Assembly (NCBI GenBank): GCA_907163375.1
Contig: CAJQUW010007129.1
Coordinates: 1 to 64,000 of the forward strand
From: Prostheceraeus crozeri
Lineage: Eukaryota > Platyhelminthes > Polycladida > Euryleptidae
Direction: 5' to 3'
DNA: 64,000 nt
Shown here: positions 44,070 through 57,300 of the stretch, in pieces
Layout of the letters: every line of letters starts with the position of its first letter
Numbering within the stretch: the first letter of the stretch is position 1
Position numbers and translations under genes: made by a program
The notes under the pieces: model-generated
Told to the model about the DNA's origin: nothing
What the model saw: only the letters and a program-made list of their open reading frames with translations
Databases searched by the model: none

Positions 44070-46493
44070 TCTTTTCTGAAAGCTACATGAAGAAAGAAGC
44101 TACAGTTCTAGGATTTTTATCACATTTTGTCTTCAATGAAAAAGATATGATCTGTACATTTTTCAATACATTCAAATATAATGTGACGTCAATATCTTCT
44201 AATAACACTAGACTATCAACTGAATTATTACCATAGAGCTTACTGAAACAATTATAGAAAGTTTTTGAAAAATCTGAAAAATTCGGATATTTACCATGGT
44301 CGATAATATAAAGTAGACATGAAACAAAGTATAAATGCAATTTTTGATAAAAGATTCTAGTCAAAACTTATTGAAAAATATTTGGTAAAACGTACGAAAC
44401 CAGATGAATATTTCTTTCAAAAATCCGGATGGCCATGGTCGACATATGTCGACTTTTTAAAATCTCGTATAATTTATAAATTATGAAAATGATTAGGTAA
44501 GGCAGACATTAAACAATGTAGAAATGCACTTTCTACATTTCAAAGTCATTCAAAAGCATTAGAAAAAAATTTGGCAAATAATGGGTTTTGATTTGCCAGC
44601 ATAGTTTAAAACGGTTTAAAGGTGGATGGATTGATATTTGCTGAGATATCTCGGTCAATTATCATTTGTCAAAAGCCCTCGGGCAATGCCCTCGCGCATT
44701 TTAACAAAATAAGTGAGCTCATTATTCCAGCAAATATCAATCTGTTCTCTTTTAGCCATTACTTAAGGCTTTTAGCCATAGAAATAGATAACAATAGAAT
44801 CTCTAGAACGGAAATGTAGCCTCGTACCGGTATAACACTTCCTACTTGCCCCTGCTCTCGCAGTTTCCGAGCTGAAAGTATTTAAATCAAAATCATCATC
44901 CGCTAGGAATATCAGTTAACTACATAAAGTAAACTAAGACCTACTATACAAAATGCAACTGGGATGAATAAATTTGTAATGAACTTTGAAGAAAAGAAAA
45001 TAAAATACATGCGAAGCTACAGTACAGGCACTGAACTTGCTAGAATCGACCTACAACGTCTCACCTGGAACTACTCCATGAAGAAAATGAAATAGGGAAC
45101 TAGACTTGTTATAAATGGCGCAATTGGTGACTAACTATTCAAGAAATTTAATCTACCTCTCAAGAGGACCGGTCTGTGTCCCATCATATTCGCAAACAGT
45201 TGTGACAAGTGTAATCTGTACACGACGGAAGATACTATCAATTACCTATTTCACTGAAGATGGGAAAGGAGATAATCATTCACGCTGTTACCTAACTTAA
45301 CATAGAAAATAAGCTAACCAAGTAATTATCAAAGCGTAGATCGTATAAACAAATTAAAAAAAGGAAGGGTAATAAATTCTGAAAGATAAGCTGCTGAAAA
45401 TGATTGGTGAAGTACGACTGTCATGGAATATTGAAATTGTAGCAAAAGAAAAAATAGTAAGAAGGAAAAATTGAATGAATGCATAAATAAATAAATGGAA
45501 GGAAATAAACAGCGCAGATGAAAATTATTAAGTATAGATCAAAATCAAAAAAATTAATAAATAAATGAAATAAATAGTCACATGAAACTAGCGTAAAATG
45601 AATTTGCAGACTGCAAAATAATGAGTGCAAGCGAATAATGTAATACATACTGAAAATAAAATAAAATAAAATTAGTCCTTAAAAGGACTGGTTTTGCGTT
45701 CGCTGTACCAGCTAGGAAGTCATCAGCAGGAATTCAGGTAGGATTCGTGTTTCGACTCCAATTCCTGAACACCTAGCTTAGAATTCCGAGAGTAAAACAG
45801 CCGCAATTTTTGAAAGTTGGTGTTGTCCACTCCTTCCCCTTCTTTGAAATGAAGCTACAATACTGAGACATCGAGGCTTGTGGTTTCTAGGAGACTTTAT
45901 AAAGTTTGCACTTGCCTCTTCTTTTCAGATGGGGAAATTAAGTAACAGCAGTTTTTATTTTTCTGATATGCTTTGTCCGGTCAGCAGTAGCTAGTTTTGC
46001 GGACGCACTGATAGTGGATACGAACCTGGATAGGAACACATGTTTCGAATTGCCAATGGATGCGAACATGGATAGGAACATGTTCCAAATTACCAATCGG
46101 AACATGTTTCGAACATGTAAATAGGAACCGCGTTCCGATTGACAACCGAATTGAGATCATACTTAATGATTCGGTACACTTATTTGTGTGTTGGGATCGG
46201 AACGGCCTGTTCCGAAATTGAATTAGAGTATGTGAATTAGAACAGGGATGCGAACATCTATTTCGGAACTTAAACAGATGTTTGTTTTGAGACTGCTTGC
46301 TCAAATGCGACAATTGTGACCATTGTGACTATGATGTCAATCTTTCTTGAATTTCATAAAACAGATTCTACAGATCAGGAATTATGTTAACAATCTTATA
46401 TTATTTGCTAATCAGAATCCCATTTACAGACTTTGTAAATAAAAAACAAGAGGTTTGCAATGTAAGTTTAATTAGGCATGGAAAATCACAGCA
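44070..46493. other. Spacer without a supported gene (copy 2 of 25195-27617)
   Basis: Same content as copy 1, including the inverted repeat at 44629-44742, with a handful of substitutions and three single-base indels. Confidence 0.6.
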
Positions 46494-46687
46494 TTAACCC
46501 ATTAAGTCCTAGCGTGACCATATGGTCACAACCACACTATTATATTAAAGTTGATCCAATTTTTTTATATGTTTGAACAATTATCTTGTTCTCGCTTTAA
46601 TAATATAGCAGAATACCCTGTTGTTTTAATTCACAGTATTTTCGATTGGCTGTCATCTCTTGTTTCGGTGGCGCTAAGTGAAATATC

Positions 46688-48917
46688 ATGGCTACATCGT
46701 CCAAGAGGAGAAAAACGTAAGTAACGCTTTTTCATTGCATTCTGAACACCTGAAAAACTAATCAGTGAAGCAACAGTCCCAGTGTATGTTACTATCACGA
46801 CCTATAAGGTGTTATTGGATATAGGAAATTTCGTTTGATGGATGATCTACCTAAGAACCAGTTATGTAATCATGATGTGACCATATGGTCACGCTAGGAC
46901 TTACGAGATACATACATCTCTGTACAAAGTTGAATTTTAACATGTTTACAATACCAAACTTCTCTTGGTTTTAAAAAAATTAAGAGGCAAAGTTAAGAAT
47001 TTGCATTGAATATGCATAAATGACGTGTTTGAAAATTACAACCCGGCAATATTTTCATGTTAAAAAAAGTTTGGCTGGGGAATCGAACCCGTGTCCTTAC
47101 GGATAGTGTATCTAACATCGATACCACCGCGCCACTCGCGCATCTGCTTGCTGTCATCTACTTAGACTGTCATATTGCTTTGCAGGTACACTGTTGATGA
47201 CGTTGTCGCTTTGGTGGAGCAAGATGAAATCGACGAGAATGACATTTTCATAGAGCCGCCTGCCGCAGCTGTTTTAACAGACGAAGATTCGGGTGATGAA
47301 GCGGATCGTCTGTCGGGAAACCAGCTACGTGCACAAGCGCATGTAGCATGCCTTGAAGACGAGGACGCAGGGTACAAATATGAATTCGACTTCGAGCTAT
47401 TTTCCAACATAGAAAAGTCTTTGAAGTGGTGTAGAAAGGACAATAAAGATAATATCCCCTTATTTCCAGAACCCAGTTATGATAGATACAGAGATTTTTC
47501 TCCGATCGAGCTATTCGAACTCTTTTTTGGTGATGAGATCATTGATCACATATGTGTTGAAACACAAACATATATTATGCAGAAAAATGAGCCTCATCTA
47601 CATTTTTCGAAATCGGAAGTTAAGACTTTTATTGGAATAATGATTCTCTCAGGTTACTATCTCAGGTCCTATCCAAATCGCAGGATGTTTTGGGAGAACC
47701 AGGACGATACCCGGAACTCCTTGGTATACCAAAGTATGAGGCGAAATCGTTTTGAAACTTTGATGACCCGAATTCACTTCGCAGATGATAGCATTATCGA
47801 TATGAATGATAAGTTATTCAAAGTGAGACCTTTGATCACACATCTAAACAGGAAATTTAGAGAACATTTTGTGCCCGAGCAGCATCTAAGCTATGATGAG
47901 TCCATGATCAGATATTTAGGATCTCATGGAATCAAACAGTTTATCGCTAATAAACCCATACGGTTTGGGTATGAATGTTGGTCCCTCAACTCTAGTAGTG
48001 GGTATCTTCTGTCTTTTGAGGTGCATCAGGGGAAGACAATGAAAATTGATGGAGAACAATATGGGAAATCTTTTGGAAAGGCAACAGCACCTTTATTTTC
48101 ATTCTTAGACGAACTGGAACGTTTTCAAAAGCTACCGTATCTTATATACTTTGATAACCTTTTCACTAGTCTGAAAACCTTTGTTGAGCTCTCTAATCGA
48201 GGATGCGGTGGTACAGGTACTTAGAGAGAAAACAGAATTCCGAAATCATGTCCAATTCGCCCAAAAGATTTTTTGGCAAAGTGTGATAGAGGCACAATTT
48301 CTTTTGCTTCAGATAGTAAGACAAACATCGTTATTGCACATTGGAAGGACAATAAGGTTGCTACAGTAGGTTCTAATTGTCACTCAATACACCCTATAGG
48401 GGAATGTCGTAGATATTGTCGTCAATCGGGTTAGAAAATATCAGTTTCATGTCCAAACGTAATCAAATCATACAACCAATGGATGGGTGGAACTGATCGA
48501 ATAGATCAAAACGTCTCTATTGTATCGGACAAATATCAAAGGAAAAAAAGTGGTATTTCCCTATTTTTTCATGGTTAATTGATGTGGCCATTCAAAATGC
48601 ATGGCTACTTAAGTAGCTTTATTCATCGGGGTATTCACAGAAATTGCCCACTTTTAGAGTTTCGTCGGAGAATTGCGCTTTTTATTTTAAACCTAAATGG
48701 TGTTAAACCATCAGGTGGTGGTCGACCACCACTTCGGGAAAGAGGATTATCCGCGGATGTACGTTTTGATAATGTAGGACACTATGTACGAGTTCCCACT
48801 GGTTCAAAACGTCGACGATGCCAAGGAAATAATTATTCCTCAGTAATTAGATCCGAATGTACTAAATGTAACGTTGGTTTGTGCATTCCTTACTTCGAGA
48901 ATTATCATAAACCATGA
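46688..48917 (+). pseudogene. piggyBac transposase, broken, copy 2
   Basis: Same exon 1 (46688-46716), intron and exon 2 as copy 1, with the same TAG (48222-48224) and both frameshifts. It has one additional stop: the CAG before KISVSCPN is TAG at 48432-48434. A Pro to Leu change (LDELERF) is also seen. The extra stop arose after duplication or is an allelic difference. Confidence 0.85.
47072..47141 (-). other. tRNA-like sequence, copy 2
   Basis: Identical to 28196-28265, with the same A-box-like and B-box elements. Confidence 0.45.
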
Positions 48918-49775
48918 CATTCAGAATTGTGTTGAATCTTTGATAAGCTGACATTTTGATAATGAATAGATCTGATAATAATTTTGTGTAACAAAGAAAA
49001 TTATAGTTGCTATTCCTTTTGTTGATTATTGATAATCACCATTGTTCGAATTTTACCAGTTTCGTGATGAATAGTAAATTGTATTCATTGTATCAAGAAA
49101 TGTAGTTTTGTTAATTACTTGCCATATTCAAAAGCAATATGTACCTCGTAAGTCCTAGCGTGACCATGTGGTCACAGGCTGCAGATGTAAAACTAAAGAA
49201 GCACCGGCATAATTTCAATCATAAATGCGCAAAGTAACCCCTAAGGATGCGTAACACAAAATATATTAGATTTCTGTGATGTAAAATAATTCGGGCATTA
49301 ATGGGTTAACTTTACCCTAACTGTTAACCTAATTAACAGTTTAATTAGGCATGTAATGGTCACAGTCATGAACGGGGCACCTTGCCGGCAGTCCCTGTCT
49401 CCTTTGGAGTGCGGTAACAGCTAGAGTCTTCCACAACTCTACGTTGCATCCACAAGATAAATTCACGTTCGTATCTAACTCTCCTCCCATTATAATCTGA
49501 CTTTCATTCTTGAAGCAGAACAGTTGTTTCTGGGTAGTCAGGTTTCGTTCTTAGTGTTTGCTCAAGTCACGAGGATTAGAACTTACTTGATTGGAACAAT
49601 GACATCCTTATATATCCCTTTAGGGAAAATCGGAGCCTCTCTGATTGGCTGTTGGGAATTCCTTTGTTTAAAAAGTATAGAAGTCCTAGCAGCGTACCAA
49701 TTCTCATCAAAGGTTCTAATCTTCAAGTACCATGTTGTCAGCTATCTTATCTATATTATTCTAATCACATTGAAA

Positions 49776-50177
49776 ATGGAACGTATCACAGCACCTCCCA
49801 CTTCTCCTGTTGAAAAGATGGAATCGCCATGCGAACCCAGAGTGTTGGTAAGAAGACCTGTAACTCCTGATCCAGAATCATCAGAAGATGAAAGCGTGGT
49901 TCTAAGGAGGAGTGTCATCGAAACACCGGTGGAGGCCACCATAACCGTCAAGACGCGATGCGGAAGCCAGATCAGGAATGCGCCGAGGAAGGTACACTCC
50001 AAAAGAATAGCTGTCAGATTTGAACCACAAGAGAAGAACTTAACAACCGGGCTTGAGTTCAACATAATCGACCCAGACACGCCTCGCCGCTGCCCTGGTG
50101 CCCCCAAAAAGACAAGAGTGTGTGTTCGCGTTGACCTGAAGAAACTGATTCCTTTCCCAAATATTGATAATATGTGA
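49776..50177 (+). CDS. Unknown 133-residue Pro/Ser-rich basic protein, copy 2
   Basis: Same protein as 30900-31301. The frame upstream of the ATG differs by one residue (Leu to Phe), outside the predicted protein. In this copy the downstream sequence is unique DNA leading to the multi-exon gene and the Polinton, so this is probably the original context. Confidence 0.35.
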   Translation: MERITAPPTSPVEKMESPCEPRVLVRRPVTPDPESSEDESVVLRRSVIETPVEATITVKTRCGSQIRNAPRKVHSKRIAVRFEPQEKNLTTGLEFNIIDPDTPRRCPGAPKKTRVCVRVDLKKLIPFPNIDNM

Positions 50178-50251
50178 TTTTTTTCTCTTCAACAACACTT
50201 ACATAATGAACAATCTTGTTTTATAATTTCACAAATCGAATTTCTGATGGG

Positions 50252-51480
50252 ATTTGAATGGGAACTGGGGATATATTCATCTCTGAAATAGCTACCTATA
50301 AGTATTTCTAAGTTAAATATTTCTAAGATAAATATTTCAAATCACTTGTTTGAGACTTTGAAACAGCACCGAACATACTAGAACAAATTTGAAATGAATA
50401 TTAATGTGTAATTCAAATGATAGTCAAATTGGATGAAAGTTTGAATAGATTTACAGTGTTTTTCGAATGCTTTTTTCACCTTAGGATGATATCATGCATA
50501 TTGCATACAATGCATCATTAGCTAAAGAACAAGAAGACCTTTCTAATGATATAAGGTATGTACCCATTTGATGAAAAAAGTCCCTGTTGTATGCAAGTGT
50601 ATGCAGGAAGAAAAATTTATGATTTCAAATTTCTAAGTTTCTCAACTAAATTGTACCTATCTTTCAAAGGACTATAGCTGCTTCGGATGGTGTCATACAT
50701 ATTGTATACAATACATCATTGGAATCAAAATGAAAAGAGCTTTCGAATGATATAACATATGTACCTATTCAATGAAAAATCCTTGTTGTATGCAAGTGTA
50801 TGCAACTGGAAAAAATTCTAAGTATTTCTCAAAAATAACTAAGTTTTCATGTTTTTAAAAATTTTCAAAGTTAAAGTTTTATCACTCGAAATGACCATAA
50901 TGCATAAACCTACACATGAACTCGATCTTGACCTTTGACCTTCATACACTTCATACACGGCGGGAAGAAATTTTTCGCGCCCTCGAAAATTTATTTACCC
51001 ATGGGCTCTGGGTACCATAGCAATTCGCTTCTTGCATACCTAAAACCTAACCCTAACCCTAGCTGCTTTTAAATTCAAATTTGGTGCGAAATTTAATTTT
51101 TCGAAATTTGGCGCGAAATTTGAATTTCGATTTTTGCGCGTTTTTATGATGCAGTCTTGATTTAACTGCTTAAAACTTAGTGACTTTTTCATTGATATTT
51201 GAATTTAGATGATAATTCAAATTATATGAAATCCTTGACTTAAGTAGATTTTTTAAATGTTTAGAACTGCAAGGAATCCATCTTCATCACATGTTAATTG
51301 GTTTGACTTTGCGGTTACATGTACCACTCTAGCATCAAAGACTTTGATGGCACTTTTCTATTTCATCATTAAAATAGATCAGCTGTTTAGTTTTGTTTGA
51401 ATTCAACAGTTTGTTTTTCTATACCAACGTGATGTTATGATGTCACCCGGTCTTTGTTCATGGTTCCTTTGCTAGATTCA
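50252..51480. other. AT-rich spacer with small repeats
   Basis: No ORF of note. It holds a diverged direct repeat (50484-50605 and 50685-50805), a telomere-like CCTAACCCTAACCCTAG at 51046-51062, and a cluster of GCGCGAAATTT-type strings at 51075-51140, including TTTGGCGCGAAA, which resembles an E2F site. Confidence 0.5.
50484..50805. repeat. Two diverged copies of a ~121-bp direct repeat, 201 bp apart
   Basis: GGATGATATCATGCATATTG at 50484 and GGATGGTGTCATACATATTG at 50685 both run on through a CATCATT, an AATGATATAA and a TGTATGCAAGTGTATGCA string. Confidence 0.7.
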
Positions 51481-51594
51481 TATATAAAGAACTTGTAGAG
51501 CTCCGTTCTTTACTCATTTTTTAATTATTCTGTGTGCATAGCAGACCTCGTTCTCCATCTCTCCGTTTCATCGATTTATAACTGCAATTCTGAA
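51481..51594 (+). promoter_or_regulatory. TATA promoter and untranslated first exon of the multi-exon gene
   Basis: TATATAAA at 51481-51488 is followed about 30 bp later by a likely start site and about 80 bases of leader ending at a donor GAA|GTGAGT (51595). The acceptor ACTTACAG|AA at 52208 lies two bases before the first ATG at 52211. Confidence 0.5.
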
Positions 51595-52210
51595 GTGAGT
51601 TCTACATTCTTCTATTCACTACTTTCTATATTTTGGTAGTAGGAACATTACTAAGTTCTTATTACCAGATAGTTTAAAATATGTGGCTGGATCCTAAGTT
51701 AGGAACACTATATGTCATGTTATTAAACAGAATTGTTAACTTTCACAATTTATTATAGCATTTTCAAAACCTATGAAGCACACAAGCTTATATGATGAAG
51801 TGTTTAAATGAAGATAAACATTTCCAAAGTGTGCTTCGAATCTATAAATAATTCAAATGATAATTTGGTTTTCAAAGTGATAGTCTATAGACTATTTACG
51901 AATTAAAAGATGTTTAATCAAAGTCAGTGTTTATCTTTTTGAAACATCAGTTTCGTTTCTATGATTACATTTCGAAATAAATTAATAATTTATCAGCTGA
52001 TTTCAAATTTCAAGTTGATATGCAAGCAAGCCTTTTCAAGGTAAATTTAACATTTCGACTTTTGGTTTCTATCTCGAAAATATTTTTCTAAGTTAAAAAA
52101 ATCAACTACTGTAGAATTACTATCCAATATTTATGCAATAGTCACTTAAATGATATTCACATTTACTAACAGACAAAATAATGACAAACGTTTTTTCATG
52201 ACTTACAGAA

Positions 52211-54155
52211 ATGGTTCGTCATGCAAGCATCGCACGCCAGCGCTTAATCTTTCACTTTTGTGAAACATGTAAACAACCGGTGAGACATGCCAGCAAGAGT
52301 GGTCACAAGGAGTGTACATTCAAGGAGGGCTGCACCTATGTGTATTGCCTTTCATGTAGGACCTACGTGCGAAGCACGGAAATGGCAAATGATGACAAGT
52401 CCAAGGCTTTCATCAGCAGACATGCATACTGCGCGCAGGAAAATGGTAGGGGTGGTCGTAACTTAACCTCGAAAGATGAGAAGAGTAAATTGGCGAGACT
52501 TTTCGCGAAGGAGGATAGCGCTGCAGAGGGAGTTCTCAGTCAATGTGCCGAACCCACAAAACCCCCACAAAACACCCCACAAAAAGAAAACTCAAGTTCA
52601 TGTCAAGGGCATTCATTTATAGTGACTCTTCATCAAGTGATCTAGAGGTGAGTGCCGCTAACTGTACATGCTAGATTTAAAATAAAAATGATTGATGTTA
52701 AGAACATTTGTTTCGCTATGTATGAAGTAAATTTAACTTTTCAAAAACATTTCAGTGTGAGAGGCCTCCAGCGAATAAGAAGACAAAGGTTGTCAAACAG
52801 TTGCCTCAAATAAAAAATGTAGGACATGTTGATAAAAATTAATCACCCTTGATGTATAATGCGTTAATTCTCTTTGCAGCTGTTCAAAATTCTGCCACCG
52901 GTTCCGAAGTTGAGTGCGGTAGAAGAGCCAAATACCCCACATCCGGTAAGTACAGTTGTCATAGTCGCTATTATAAGTCCCTCTCGCCGCTTGTTAATGC
53001 ATCATACATCATCCATTTGCTCAATTATCATTCTATATTTTTCTACCGCTTCAGGCAATGCGATCCCTATCCCTGAAAAAACCAGGGCTAGTGGCATAGC
53101 CTCAACACCGGCTACAACCACGTCAGCTGAGGAAAATGAAGAGCGTCCGTATACGATACGGGAGTGCTCATCGGAGTCTTCATCGGATGAGAGTAGCGAG
53201 ACGTCTACTGCGTCATCGGCGATGTCGTCACCCACATCATCTTCTGATGAGGATGACGCAAGTCGCTCTCTTGTAAGTATCGAACTTAACAATAACTACA
53301 TAGCATAATTATTAGCTAAATGTGGTTCAAAAATTATAGCAGTGATATCTATTTTCAGAACAATTCGATTCGGGACAATCTATCATGTGTCACTCCTGAG
53401 GTATGATTTTTATAAATTTTGTTAGATCTGTATTGCTCTATCCACATTATAAGGACATATAGATAGTAAACAATTATATCTTCTCATTTCAGAATGTGAT
53501 TGATTTCACATCACAAGAGGAGATCTCCTTCTCGCGGATCCGAGCGTCGCCAAACTGCAGCGCTCGGATTCCTTTTACGCCGATCCTCGAATATCGAGGA
53601 GTTCTCACACCACCACGAGCTCCAACTCCTACTACGTCACCTGTTCCAACTCCCGCTCCGATCCCTTCTTCTAATCCTGCTCCTGCTCCCGGTCCGGTCC
53701 CTGTTCCTGCTCCCGCTCCAGTCCCTTTTCCTGATCCTGCTCCCACTCCCGGTCCGGTCCCTGTTCCTGCTCCCGCTCCAGTACCTTTACCTGTGCGGGA
53801 ATACAATGTAGACCTGGATGAAACGTTCGAAGGTGATGAGCGACTGGAGGAGAAGCTGAAATTGTGTCAGCAACGACTGCGGATGGCTGAGCAGCGGGAG
53901 AGCAAGCTCAGGGAGGAAAATAGGGGTTTGATTGTGTCTGTTCGGAATTTGACACAGTCGAACTTGCTATTATCCTCTTCTGTGGCCCGAGGTAATCGTC
54001 AATTTGAACGCGAGACGCTCATGCATGTAGTGTATCGTGAAGGTGTCATTTCACGAGTAAGACTAACTCGCATGGAGGACACATCCGACTGTTGCGAGCA
54101 GTGTCATCATCTGAAACTCTCACACAGTGACATGGTGAAGTGCCAAAAATTGTAA
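52211..54155 (+). CDS. Multi-exon gene of unknown function (Cys/His N-terminus, Pro-rich middle, coiled-coil C-terminus)
   Basis: I do not recognise the protein. Proposed coding exons are 52211-52647, 52756-52818, 52880-52945, 53055-53272, 53359-53400 and 53493-54155, all with GT-AG borders and introns of 61-109 bp. The N-terminus has Cys/His pairs (FHFCETCKQPVRHASKSGH, CTYVYCLSCRTYV) that could bind zinc. The middle is acidic and Ser-rich, then comes a long Pro-Val-Pro-Ala repeat at about 53630-53790 and a likely coiled coil (LEEKLKLCQQRLRMAEQR) near 53850, ending CCEQCHHLKL. Phase breaks exist: exon 1 must shift frame near 52550 to reach FIYSDSSSSDLE before its donor, and exon 4 is off by one at an A run near 53080. 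It ends 176 bp before the Polinton polymerase on the same strand, so it may be Polinton cargo or a host gene. Confidence 0.5.
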
Positions 54156-54263
54156 ATTTCTTTTACTTTGACTTTTTGACTTAATGGAAAAAGAAATTGT
54201 TACAAGTCCTGTCTTCTTATTTCATCGTAGATTGGAACAAATGTCATTGGTTAGTAATCGTTG

Positions 54264-54294
54264 TGACGTCATAGGATGATAAAAAATATATATA
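54264..54294 (+). promoter_or_regulatory. Candidate promoter of the Polinton polymerase (CRE-like site and TATA)
   Basis: TGACGTCA at 54264-54271 and TATATATA at about 54287-54294 lie 40-70 bp upstream of the polymerase ATG at 54332. Confidence 0.45.
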
Positions 54295-54331
54295 GTCTGA
54301 AAAAATTATAATCCTCACCAGTCTAATAAAC

Positions 54332-57300
54332 ATGGTTGTCTGTTCTAAATGTGGAAAAACGTTTACTCTTAATGGTAGTTTGCAACGCCATGAAAAGCTT
54401 TGTAAGTTCGGAAGAACTTATCAGTGTAGGAAGTGTCCATATGAAGCGAAACGGCAGGATAGTCTAAAGCGACACAATCTACTCTGTGATAAGCAACCAA
54501 GTAACTATAATTTAAATTCAAATCCTCGAAGTATATCAGCTAATGATAGTCAAATACCCTAATCTAGTGCTGCTAAATCAACGTCTAGACATATACCAAT
54601 CAGCGCTTCAAATAATAGTTTGATCTTTATGCAATGCTGCTCCCGCTGTGGTAAAACGTATAATTCTATAAGCAAATTCCGTCAGCATATGAATGTGCAT
54701 AATACAAATAGTGAGATGAATATTCAAAATAATCATGGAACTGCAAGTCTCAGCGAAAGCGCGCTGAACGGTCATGCTCGTGTATACGACATCACACCAT
54801 CAGCACACACAGTAGATATAACTCCCTTTTTATTAAGTATGCGATCTATATTAGAGAACTTAGTGTCAAACCTTCTAGAAAATTTTCAACTACGTGGTCG
54901 TCTGGTAGCAAAAATTCGTTATGTGCGATCAAATCCTCAGGAAGATGAAACGTTTCTCGCACACTTTACTTCATCATCCACAAACTATATTTATGACCAT
55001 GATACATGGCTCCAAGATAACTTAAATAGTCTCTCAAGTCATATTGAAGCCTTTGCAAATAAGGGTAGCAATTGGGTTATAGATGAAATACTAAATATAG
55101 AATTCAATGTTATTACTACCCCATTACTTTCTGGTGGAGAAGTATTTAATCTACCAAAGAGTCTGAAAGATTCGAAGGCTGTAATTAATGTACATTCAAA
55201 TGCAAATGACTGTTTCCTATATTCAGTTCTATCAATGCTACATTACAATGATGTATCATATTCTAGGAATGAGATAAAATCATGTAGTAAATGGACATCT
55301 GAACTAAATATGAATGACATCTCTACACCCGTATCAATTAAAGATATTCCTAAGTTTGAGAAAAATAATGACATTAAAATCAACATTCACCTTTACGAAA
55401 AAGGACTAAAAGGTGTTCGATATAGCAGCAACTTTATTGGTAAACGAACTGTGAATATACTACTAATTATAAACAATGAACGTGCACACTATTGGGGAAT
55501 CAGAAACTATCAAGATTATATAGAAAAATAAATAGAAGATACAAACATTTCTGCGATCGATGTACCCAATCGTTTACATATAAGACAACTTTGGAGCGAC
55601 ATTATCAATTTTGTGTTCGTGGAAAGGCACAAATAGAAAGAATGCCTAAACAACTAGAGGTAAGCACAAGTAGCATGGAATATCAATTAAGTCTTCCTTT
55701 AGTTGTTTATGCAGATATAGACTGCTACATCGATAATAAAGTACATAAACCGGCAGAAGTTGGTGTTTATCATGTTTGGCATAAAGCTCTCCAGTCCAGA
55801 TTTGAAAACAAATATTATGTCTTCAAAGGAGAGAATTGTATTATGGACTTCTTGGATCACCAAGAAAAGAAAGCTCAAAACTTATATGATAATCAGCGTG
55901 CAAAAAGCCGGCAACCAATGTCTCTTTCTTCTGATGAAGAAGAAAAACATAAAAATGTAAATAATTGTAATAAATGTAAAGCTGCGTTTAGTGATGATTG
56001 CATAAAAGTAAGAAATCACGACCATTTAACAGGAAGATATAGACAAACAATATGCAGTAAATGCAATCTTCGATTAAAATTAAATAGGCGGGAACTATCC
56101 ATCTTCTTCCATAATTTTAAGAATTATGATAGTCATATCGTTTGTTATAAAGCAATTGGAAGGAGGGAGTCATAGAAATTGGAAGTAGTAGCAGCAACAG
56201 CTGAAAAGTATATAACTCTATCTGCCAGCGTCCCTGTGAACGAATACAAAGGAAAAGCAATCTACTTCAAGTTAAAATTCTTAGATTCTTATCAATTTTT
56301 AAGTGCATCATTGAGTGAGTTAGCAAGAGGATTTCAAGTTTATGAACATGTAGAGAAACTAAGAAATGAATTTCCCCTGATAACAGATGATATTCTTTAT
56401 CAAAAGGGAGTGTTTCCCTACTGTTATTTCAAAAGTCTAAATACATTGTCAGAAAAATGTCTGCCACCACAATGTAAATTTTATGATGATCTCACTCGTG
56501 AACATTGTTCAGATGAAGAATATGAGCACGCTAGTAATGCGTGGTTTGCTTTCAATTGTAACAATCTTGGTGATTACATGCTTGCATATCTGAAACTGGA
56601 TGTGTCATTACTGGCAGATATTTTTGAAGTTTCTAGGTCACTAAGTCAAAGTGAAGATGAAGTAGATCCTGTACATTTCGTTAGCCTTCCACATCTTAGC
56701 TTTACTTCAGCTTTAAATTTGACATCTAATGATCCTCCACACTACATGCAAGATGAAAGTATGCATAATCTTTTCGAAAGGGGAATAAGGGGTGGAATGA
56801 CTTTTGCGAACATTCACAGAGCATGTGCACGCATTTCGGAATTACAAAATAATACAAATGAAAGTCGTCACTTATCTTACATTGATGTCAATAACCTTTA
56901 CGGTTCTTCACTCAGTAAGAGTCTACCACATTCAAATTTTAGATGGTTGAATGATAGTGAAGTAAGCTTTTTTTTAAACGAAGAAAATATTCAAGCTATC
57001 GATGATGATGGTGAAATTGGCTTTATTTTTGATTTGAACATGGAATATCCTGCAAACATACATCATGACACCGCCGATTTCCCATTGGCGCCAGAGATGC
57101 AGACCGTAGAGCACAATATGTTCTCAACTTATATGAAGGATTTACATAGGAAAATAAGACCAGACACTAAATTCAGTTCAACTAAAAAACTCTTGCTTCA
57201 TCAATTCAATAGGGAAAATTATGTTGTACACTATTCAATGTTAAATTTTTATTTATCCATGGGTATGAAAATCACAGAAATTCACAACGGTATAAAGTTC

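Larger units (their letters stand above)
46498..49305 (+). mobile_element. piggyBac element, copy 2
   Basis: TTAA at 46494-46497 and 49306-49309 flanks CCCATTAA...TTAATGGG. Duplicate of 27622-30429. Confidence 0.9.
39045..50251. repeat. 11.2-kb duplicated block, copy 2
   Basis: Counterpart of 20170-31374. Its left edge is the Gypsy 3' LTR and its right edge is TGGG at 50248-50251, after which the sequence is unique. Confidence 0.95.
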
